A stretch of 12,749 bases of DNA from Flavobacteriales bacterium (GTDB lineage: Bacteria; Bacteroidota; Bacteroidia; Flavobacteriales_F; PHOS-HE28). The notes under the pieces were generated by a model that was given only the letters and a program-made list of their open reading frames with translations, was not told the DNA's origin and did not search any database. The translations under genes and the position numbers were made by a program. Each line of letters begins with the position of its first letter. The stretch's first letter is position 1. Below are positions 6,713-12,749 of the stretch, piece after piece. The stretch is taken from positions 1 through 12,749 of the forward strand of contig JADIYA010000015.1 of assembly GCA_016705545.1 (NCBI GenBank). Direction: 5' to 3'.

Positions 6713-8828
6713 CTACTCCACCACCGGGCACTCCACGCACACTGTGGTGCCTGTGCCCGGCGCGCTGTCCACTTGCACGGTGGCACCCAGGCTCGCGGCG
6801 CGGCTGCGGACATTGCTCAGGCCCATTCCGTCGCCCGCCTCGGTGGTTTGGAAGCCCACGCCGTTGTCGCTCACCACCACGCTCAAGCGGCCCGGCGCGC
6901 GCGTTACGCCGAGGGTGAGTTCGCTGGCCTTGGCATGCTTCAGCACGTTGCTCACCAGTTCTTGCACGATGCGATAGATCGCGATCTCCACGCTGCGCTC
7001 AAGGCGTTGGTCCAGGCCGAACGCTTTCAATTCGACGTGCATGCGGCCGCTGATGTGCAGCGTATCACGCAAGTCCTTCAGGGCCTTTCCAATCCGAATC
7101 TGCTCAGGGTGGCGGCGGCCATGTCGTGGCTGATCTGGCGCAGTTCGCCCACGGCCTGGTCCAGCAGGCGGTTCACCTTCTGGTATTGCTGATCCTCGCG
7201 CATCGCTTCAACTCTGTCCTCCAAGGCGCTCATATTGGCCTTGATGCCGCCGAGCATGCTGCCGAGGCGGTCGTGCAGGTCCTTGCCCATCGGTCGCGTT
7301 CGTTCTCCAGCCTTCGAGCATGGCGTTGATGCTTTTAAGTTCCTGCTGGGCGAGAAGTTGGTCCACTTGTTGGCTGTGGAGTTCGCGCTCCCTTCTGAGC
7401 GAGACGATGCCGGTTCGCATGCTGCGGTAGAGCAGGAGGGCCACGAGCAGCAGTACCGCCGCAATGCCTATGAATGCGTTGCGCTGAATGGCTCTCCTTC
7501 GCTGGGCTTCCTCGGCCAGCAGCAAGGCTTGCTCCTGCTCCAAGAGCCGGTGCTCCTTCTCCGCGGTCTCGAAGCGGACCTTGGCAAGGGCGATGCCTTC
7601 GTTGAACTTCTCTCTCAACAGGGTGTCCTGGCCGAGCCTGTATGCGTTGATGCGCTCATAGGCTTCTTCGAACCGTCCGAGTTCATTCAGGTATTTTGCC
7701 TGTCGCAGGATGAGACGGGTCCGGAGGTCTGGCGATCGGGTGAAGCTCAGTGCTGTTTTGATCTCTTCAAGTGCTTCCTCCTTGCGGCCGAGGTTCCAGC
7801 ATGCGGTGGCCCTGAACTGATGGGCTTTGGCCCGGCTGGTGCGGTCCCCTGTCTCCGGGTAAAGGGCTATGGCCTGATCGATCAGTTCAAGGGCGGTCCG
7901 GGGATCGTCCAGTCGACGGTAGGCGTCCGCCATGTTGATCAGCACATCGGCTCTGAACTCATTGTCCATGGAGCTCGCGGTATCCAATAAATTGCGATAG
8001 ATCGCGATCGCGGCCTGTTCCCCCTCCGCATAGCCCGACGCCGCAGCGAGGTTGTAGATCGTGATCATCGCCACCCGCCGTTCACCGGCAGCACGCGCCA
8101 GGTCCAACGCGCGCTGGTAGTACATGATGGCCTCCTTCGTATTCGACTGAAAGTAGTGGACGCTGCCTATGCCTACCAACGCCTGACAGGCGCTGCGCGC
8201 ATCGGAAAGTTCATTGGCCCGAACGAATCCTTTGTGGAACTCGCCCAACGCTCTTTCATACTGCGCGTCCCTCAGGTCGATCTTGCGGGAGAGATGGCAG
8301 CCGCCACATTGTTCGCGCTCCATGCCGTTCGCTTCGGCGATGAGGAGTGCCTTGGCCGTCGCTGCCCTGGCCTCATCGAAGAACTCGCGATCGTGGAGCA
8401 CTTCGGCGCGGCCAAAGTGCCATTGAAAGGCGAGGAAGGGGTCGGATCCAAAGTCGTCGGGGCGCAAACTGTCCAGGGCCATCTGCGCTTCCTTCGCGCC
8501 CCTCCTGCCGTAACCACGCGGGCCAGAGCAGGCTGTCCAGCATACGCGCCTCCTTACTGGATGAAGAGGCGGCCTTCAGGCTGTCGAGGAACGTCGGCAA
8601 CTCTCCGGCAGTTGACCCATCCAAGATCCTCTGGGCGCGCGCGAAGGTTTGGCGCACATCGCTGGCCATGGCCGGTGCAGGCGCCAAGGCGGTCGTCGCC
8701 CACAACAGCACAACGGTGAGAAGCTGTTCAACGCGGACCACGCTCGATCTGAGGATCGGCAATGCCGAAGGAATTGTCCGTTGCACTACGGAGTGGGGCG
8801 CTTTGGCAAGCGCGTGTATGGATGGCAT
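6713..8828 (-). CDS. TPR-containing membrane sensor histidine kinase, NarL class (kinase 2), frameshifted
   Basis: This is a paralogue of kinase 1 spread over four frame segments: 8828 to about 8505, 8482 to about 7312, about 7290 to 7088, and 7084 to 6713. The N-terminus has a hydrophobic export signal (LLTVVLLWATTALAPAPAMA), followed by TPR-like repeats, one membrane helix (about 7423-7483, FIGIAAVLLLVALLLY), a coiled coil, and the H box GKDLHDRLG with the phospho-acceptor His at 7273-7275. The ATPase region has QELVSNVLKHA, SDNGVGF and GMGLSN, ending ECPVVE. The last 119 residues match kinase 1 at roughly 84% by eye, while the TPR halves have diverged. Breaks lie at a CCCCTCC run near 8500, at two missing bases near 7291 and 7312, and at a shortened T run at 7086-7088 (kinase 1 has a longer run there). 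The ATG at 8826-8828 is four bases after the regulator's stop. A GTG at 8739-8741 would give a more normal signal peptide length. Indel error is the likeliest reason for the broken frame. Confidence 0.86.
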
Positions 8829-8832
8829 ATGC

Positions 8833-9491
8833 TCAATGCCCCCAACCCCGCTCCATGGCGTACTCTACCAAGCCAGCGATGTTGTGGCAGTCTAGCTCAT
8901 GGAAAATGTCCGTCGGTGGGGGTCTCTACTGTAGGGATGCTGAGGAATAGGTTCTCCCAGATCTCCTGGGTGGTGTGCTCCTTGAGGATGAGCTCACTAT
9001 TTGCACCTCGCGCTTGGTGGAGGGGGCTGTATTTCTGTCCTCGCCCCTCACGGTCGGTATGGCAGTCGGCTTTGGCGGCAAGATCCTCAATTCCTGGGCG
9101 ATGTACCGTTTGCCATCCGCCACAGCTCGAATGGCGGGCCATGAGTTCGTCCTTGCCGGTGTTCTTCAACTGGTATCGCCCACGCCGCTATCCAGCAGTT
9201 CCAGCACGAATCCCGGTGGTCAGGCCGTACATGCTCAGCACGATCACCTTGTATCGGGGCTGGCAATGCGCACAGGTTTGCTGGCTCCTGATGCCGTCCA
9301 TGCCGGGGCATGTTGATGTCCATGAGCACGAGGTCGGGCTTGTGCTCCTCTCACCAGGCCAAGCGGGCATCGCGCCCGTTGTGCGCCTTCGCGATGACCC
9401 GTACATCAGGCATGCGTTCCAGCAGGCCTCGATGCCATCGAGGAACATGCCCGATCATCAACCATGATCAGGAGAGTCGTTGCGTCATCAT
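8833..9491 (-). CDS. NarL/LuxR-family response regulator, frameshifted
   Basis: The length (659 bases, about 218 codons) is normal for this family, but the frame changes at least eight times. Stitching gives MMTQRLS-IMVDDRAMFLDGIEAC, then ERMPDVRVIAKAHNGRDA, EEHKPDLVLMDINMP, GMDGI, KVIVLSMYGLTT, LLDSGVG, YQLKNTGKDELMA, LILKEHTTQEI, LFLSIPTVET, and finally IFHELDCHNIAGLVEYAMER-GWGH. This is a receiver domain with the acidic pair (VDD), phospho-acceptor Asp at 9318-9320 (LMDINMP) and conserved Lys, followed by a GerE helix-turn-helix at about 8930-9020. It should bind DNA when phosphorylated by the adjacent kinases. The stop at 8833-8835 is four bases before the kinase 2 ATG, suggesting translational coupling. 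The start is one of two consecutive ATGs (9486-9491). Indels include an extra C at 9304-9307 and two extra Cs plus a missing A near 8910-8925. Family call is firm, exact residues are not. Confidence 0.85.
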
Positions 9492-9598
9492 CGACGGCAA
9501 AATGCCCGGGGCAGCAGGCGGTAAGGCAATACCGGTAAACCACGATATGGGGTCATCGCCTGGTCAATGTAGGTCGCAATCGCCCAATGAATCGCCGT
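9492..9598. other. Intergenic region between CorA and the response regulator
   Basis: This 107-base gap is the only sizeable one between CorA and kinase 2, and the probable location of the promoter for the regulator-kinase operon. It contains the element at 9526-9546 shared with the FG-GAP upstream region and two copies of GGCGATT on the minus strand near 9580-9595. I see no convincing TAnnTTTG element or terminator. Confidence 0.5.
9526..9546. promoter_or_regulatory. 21-bp element shared with the FG-GAP gene upstream region
   Basis: The element has the core GGTAAACCA with GCAAT on one side and GAT on the other, as at 3620-3640; 17 of 21 positions agree. It lies 35-55 bases upstream of the regulator start codon at 9491. 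The dyad symmetry is weaker here than at 3622-3641. A binding site for the neighbouring regulator is possible but unproven. Confidence 0.35.
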
Positions 9599-10698
9599 TC
9601 ACAGCCAACTTCTTCTTCCTGAACCCACGCAAGTGATCAGCAGCGCGATGACCGCCACGCATCGCCATCACGCCGAAGTAGCCGTAGTGCCAGCAGTTCG
9701 GGCATATGGTCGAAGTTCATCCCCATTAGATGCCTGGACGATGAAGGTGTGAGGGGGGATGAAGATGGTGCTGATGATGCAGGAGCAGCTTCATCACTTG
9801 GGTCAGCGTGCAGGTTCTGCCTTCGGCGTGGTAGGTGTTTCGGGAAGACGCTCAGCAGCATCCCGCGGAACGCCGATGGTCTCGGCAATGTACACGGTGT
9901 GGTCCTGCAGGTCAATGGATGTAGCGCCGGGTGCGCCTTCTCGATGAGCTCGCTTTGATCAGGTTGAGGCGTCCCCGCCAACTCGCGCATGGGCGTCACT
10001 TGATGCGGTTCACGGTGATGAGCAGCCCGCGCAGCCTTGGATGGTGGTGTGCAGGTCCTCGTTCCTGGGCCGCGACCAATACCTTGCGCTCGAGCTGCTC
10101 GCCGATGCTGGCCAACAGGCGCTCCACGATGGCGAAATACCCGTCCACTTCCATCACGTCGAGCAGGGCATACAGGGAGGTAGTCGCTACCGCAGCGGCG
10201 CACGCGGCTCCAGGGTCCTTGCGCAGGCGCTCGCGGATGGGGACGATCACATCAAGCTGGGCGTTTCCTGGAAGGAGAAAACGAAAGCCCCCATGCGAGC
10301 AGCGCAACATCTGCTCCCTGCTGGACGCCGCCATTCTCGTCGTCAAGGTCGAGCATGCGGCTCTACCACGAAGAGGGGCAACTGTTGAACTCCTCCACTT
10401 TCGGCCGGTGGTCCGTGTTCAGATGTCCTCGCGGAGCAGGGGATGCAGGTTGAACCGCTCGTGCCGATGATGCGCGAGCATGCGCCGGTCGTTGAGACCG
10501 TCGATGTTCAGCCAGCCGGCGCGACCTTGCTCAACTTGTAGTGAATCGGTCGATGTTCCTTGAGCCGGCGTCTCAACCACTTCCAGCGCGCTGATGCGAA
10601 GAGGTCCACGGTCATCGACCGGGCCAGGTCATCGTGGCCGACGAGAACGAGCGACCCCGGCGGAAGTCCTGCTTTCTCGGCGTGCGGACCTTCTTCAT
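9599..10698 (-). CDS. corA: CorA family magnesium/cobalt transporter, frameshifted
   Basis: CorA proteins are pentameric inner-membrane channels for Mg2+ and Co2+. The start is ATG at 10696-10698 (MKKVRTPRK), continuing after a frame change as LPPGSLVLVGHDDLARSMTV. Recognisable family segments follow in order: GWLNIDGLNDRRML, NLHPLLREDI, NTDHRPKVEEF, SLDVIVPIRERLRKDPGA, LYALLDVMEVDGYFAIVERL, LQDHTVYIAETIGVPRDAAE, then the first membrane helix and the signature GMN (9715-9723) in GMNFDHMPEL, and the YGYFGVMA loop. It ends FRKKKWL-stop after removing one T (TGA at 9599-9601). The length of 1,100 bases matches the usual 350-370 residues, so no large part is missing, but many one- or two-base indels interrupt the frame. 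The start overlaps the MscS stop as ATGA, indicating coupled expression. The family assignment rests on several independent motifs. Confidence 0.87.
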
Positions 10699-11564
10699 GC
10701 GTTCTTCACGGTGATGGGCGTGGCGATGTGGACGGTGCGATGGGGTAGGGATCACGATGCCTTCCGCGGCGGGTCGAAAGCGCAATTTGATGCTCCGGTT
10801 CAGGTCGTAATGGTCTGGCGCGAGGTGACCGGGTCCTTCGCCCAGAGCATAGGCGCGCTGCAGCAGCGCCGTCCTCGATGCGATCAGCCGCAACAGCATT
10901 TTCGGCGCCCCGCGCTTGATGTCCTCCCGGGGTGTGCGCTTGTCCAAGGAGTCGGCGCGGGCCTCGAACTCGGCCTGCATAACGCTGCCAAGGGCGGGCT
11001 GTCCAGGTCGCTCTCGTAGCTGACGCCCAGGCCGTCGAACTCGCAGGTAGCCCTCGTCGTTGACGTTGCTGTTCACGATCACCTCATCGCCGATCACAGC
11101 GTTGGGGATGATGATGCGCCGGTTCTCGAAGGTGACGATCACCGTAGGCGTCGCAGCGTGATGTCCTCCACGGTGCCGGCTTCCACGCTGCCCACCTCGA
11201 CCAGGTCGCCGACGCGGAAGGGGCTTGAACCGGACGATGAAGATCCCCGCTGACGATGTTGCTGAAGGCGCGTTGTGGCCAGCGCCCAGGATGGCCACTC
11301 AGGATGCCCGCGCCCGCGAAGAGCGTAACGGCCAGATGCTTGAACGAAGGCACTGTATAGATGACACCTGCCAGCGCGATTAGGCCGGACGAGGAAACCG
11401 TGTGGGATTGCGGAAGAAGCGGTAGCGCGTGCGGTCCTCGTAGCCTGGCTGCCTGTGCGCAAGTACAAGCGGCGCAGCGAGCCTTGCGGATGAGCCGCTC
11501 GGCCACGAAAAGCGCCCGCCACGCATCGCGCCACCTTCAGGAGCACCAGCGCACCGATCCCCAT
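10695..11564 (-). CDS. MscS family mechanosensitive ion channel, frameshifted
   Basis: Small-conductance mechanosensitive channels open under membrane tension and release solutes in hypo-osmotic shock. The proposed start is ATG at 11562-11564 (MGIGALVLLKVA). After several frame changes the segments read AERLIRKA, LIALAGVIYTVPSFKHLAV, TLFAGAGILVAILG (the pore-lining helix region), AFSNIVSGIFIV, FKPFRVGDLVEVGSVEAGTV, EDITLR, TVIVTFENRRIIIPNAVIGD, EVIVNSNVNDE, MQAEFEARADSLDKRTP, HYDLNRSIKLRFDAEGIVIP, and TPITVKNA-stop. This is the MscS channel and beta domain followed by the C-terminal alpha/beta domain. The length of about 285 residues is typical for small MscS proteins. The stop (10695-10697) overlaps the CorA ATG. 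A start a little upstream is possible because of indels near 11570. At least six indels occur, often in short G or C runs. Confidence 0.85.
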
Positions 11565-11570
11565 CCCCGT

Positions 11571-12320
11571 TCAAGAATTCCTTCTTGGCGGGCGGAATGA
11601 AAGTAGAAAACGTCTCGTTCCGGCCAGCGAGACCTGCAATTCCGTTCCTCCCGCCATCTCCTTTCGCCTCTCTTGGCCTTGCCGGAATATCTTCAGGCCG
11701 ATGTGTTCTGGAGCTTCATGGTTCCCATTCACTGGCAGGAGTTTCATCCTTCAGCATCCGACAACGGCATCCGGGATGCACCGCGAATTCCGCGATCCTT
11801 CCATCGCGGCTCTCGCCATGATCGTGATCGTGGCCTCGGTATAATGCGGATCGATCTGGAAGGGCACCAGGTGCAGCGCCCGCATGCTCGGCGGCTCCAC
11901 GATGGCAATGTCGTTAGTGGTCATTCGTAGGACAGGTCACGCTGGTGCCGGCGCTTCCAGCCGATGTAGGGCATTCCATTGCGCACCTTATCAGCAATGG
12001 CTTTACGAGGTTCTTGCGGCAGGCAGCGCCTCGACCGGCAGGAAGTTTTTGCCCGCCCACCGGCAATGGCATCGGCGCTGGCGAGCGCCTTGGCTGACCG
12101 GTCTCTGCGTTGCAGGCTGAAGAAATCCTTGCCGAAGGAGGAGAAGTATAACCACGCGTATCGGCGTAGGCATCGTATTGCGGCTCAACCGCCGCGAACG
12201 GCACGAAAGCGATGCGCTGAGCGGGCCATCGAGGAAGGATCTGGTACGGTGCGACGCGGCCAGGTGGGAAGAGAAAGGCTCGCCCGGCATGGTGGAATTG
12301 GAGATGAGCAGGAGCCGCAC
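11571..12320 (-). CDS. pepE: Peptidase E (dipeptidase E, S51 family), frameshifted
   Basis: Peptidase E is a cytoplasmic serine peptidase that cleaves Asp-Xaa dipeptides. The start is ATG at 12318-12320, giving MRLLLISNSTMPGEP, the family's usual N-terminus. Downstream segments in changing frames are RIAFVPFAAVEPQYDAYAD, FSSFGKDFFSL, ALASADAIA, the glycine-rich loop, MPYIGWSAGTSVTCP with the nucleophile Ser (GWSAGTS, near 11954 after removing one A), TTNDIAIVEPPSMRALHLV, PFQIDPHYTEA with the conserved His, HGESRDGRIAEF, and KIFRQGQER near the end. The stop is uncertain: the last frame ends at TGA 11571-11573, seven bases before the MscS ATG, giving 249 codons where 230-240 are usual. It lies 61 bases after the M48 gene. 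Ser and His positions are visible, so the enzyme was probably functional in the real genome. Confidence 0.85.
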
Positions 12321-12381
12321 GCGTCTGGCTGTTCGTTCAGTCCCGGTTCATGAAACGATCAAGCTTTCAGGGGCAAGGGCC
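12321..12381. other. Spacer between the M48 protease and peptidase E genes
   Basis: This is a 61-base gap with no gene. I see no clear promoter or terminator in it. A heptamer repeat abuts its upstream edge at the M48 stop codon. Confidence 0.4.
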
Positions 12382-12400
12382 TCAACCTTCAACCTTCAAC
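12382..12400. repeat. Short heptamer tandem repeat at the M48 stop codon
   Basis: TCAACCT occurs 2.7 times in tandem at 12382-12400. On the minus strand it encodes the last codons of the M48 frame (KVEG) and its TGA stop. Such a tract can slip by one unit and shift the C-terminus. Confidence 0.6.
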
Positions 12401-12749
12401 TTAAAGGTCAAACTCCTCAACTTCTCCGGCCGTAATACCAGCGCTCGGGCATGGAATGCCCAGATCGCGCATGCGTGTTTCAGTCGTTTGGGTGGGTGCG
12501 TTGTGGATCTGGGTGGCGCTTGACCACCGCTCTTGGCCTTGCGTTCTTGCGGAACTTGGTGCTTCGCGTGGGTCATAGCCGGCTATGGCTATGAAGACCA
12601 GCCCGGAGCTTATCGGCTTCGGTCTCAGCGCGCTTGTGGCCGTAACAGAAAGCATGCCCAGCACCGCCCACGCCATATACCGGCAGGAAGAGGTCGGTAG
12701 CTACGCCGGGGTTCTCTCGCCGGTGAGTACTTCCAGGGCGACACCGCCG
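12382..12749 (-). CDS. M48 family zinc metalloprotease, C-terminal part, frameshifted
   Basis: Only the end of the gene lies in the window. Stitched frames read GVALEVLTGE, ATDLFLPVYGVG, AVLGML, HKRAETEADKLGLVFIAIAG, YDPREAP, AKSGGQAPP, THPP, MRDLGI, RPEKLRSLTFKLKVEG-stop. The segment ETEADKLGLVF(I/M)A(I/M)AGYDP resembles periplasmic Oma1/LoiP/YcaL-like M48 proteases, where the Glu of ExxAD (near 12620) is the third zinc ligand. The later APPEFLSTHP-like stretch is also characteristic of that group. The HExxH zinc motif would lie upstream, outside the window, so activity cannot be judged. These proteases take part in outer-membrane protein quality control. The C-terminal tail after RPEKL is unusual and partly encoded by a heptamer repeat. 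Frames change at about 12670, 12570 and 12460. Family assignment is fairly secure but rests on about 120 residues. Confidence 0.76.

Noticed and set aside
8649..9467. A 272-residue plus-strand frame across kinase 2 and the response regulator
   Set aside because: It looks prominent only because indels break the true minus-strand frames. The minus strand contains receiver and GerE motifs in the right order.
8833..9491. Programmed frameshifting or phase variation as the cause of the regulator's broken frames
   Set aside because: There are at least eight changes of different type at scattered positions, not one slippery site. Neighbouring genes show the same pattern.
9637..10203. A 188-residue minus-strand frame as a separate hypothetical gene
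   Set aside because: It is a mosaic of true and false frames through CorA; it contains GMNFDHMPEL only in its last part and has no identity of its own.

Overview
The window reads as GC-rich DNA (about 60% by eye) from a member of the Bacteroidota, probably a Flavobacteriales-like environmental lineage. The evidence is an FG-GAP propeller protein of Bacteroidota type, TPR-containing periplasmic sensor kinases of the NarL class with a matching response regulator, no obvious Shine-Dalgarno sequences, and one candidate TTG/TAnnTTTG promoter. The lineage call is an inference from family resemblance. Every gene I can support lies on the minus strand, so transcription runs from base 12749 towards base 1. 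The long plus-strand frames are shadows.

Layout in transcription order: (1) 12749-12382, C-terminal part of an M48 metalloprotease; (2) 12320-11571, peptidase E (S51); (3) 11564-10695, an MscS-type mechanosensitive channel; (4) 10698-9599, a CorA magnesium/cobalt transporter overlapping MscS by ATGA; (5) 9491-8833, a NarL/LuxR response regulator; (6) 8828-6713 and (7) 6666-4675, two tandem paralogous TPR histidine kinases; (8) 4625-3746, an AAA/DUF4143 ATP-binding protein; (9) 3575 to beyond base 1, a very long secreted FG-GAP repeat protein. Genes 1-4 are tightly spaced and look like one envelope/ion-homeostasis transcription unit. Genes 5-7 look like a two-component operon with one regulator and two kinases.

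Only kinase 1 (4675-6666) is an uninterrupted full-length frame. All other genes can be read through only by changing frame, often at homopolymers, and the density of breaks rises sharply above about base 8830. Several breaks come in compensating pairs. This looks far more like uncorrected assembly indels than biological decay. I therefore describe the inferred whole gene for each locus and state where the frame breaks.

The most interesting structure is around the ATPase gene. It is bracketed by two copies of a 38-bp sequence (37 of 38 identical), which is the 3' end of the kinase gene. A 33-bp dyad sits between the upstream copy and the ATPase start codon. The arrangement resembles insertion into the 3' end of a gene, or the scar of a deleted third kinase. 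A second lead is a 21-bp element (17 of 21 identical) found upstream of both the regulator operon and the FG-GAP gene. I found no tRNA, rRNA, CRISPR array, insertion sequence or dedicated defence system.
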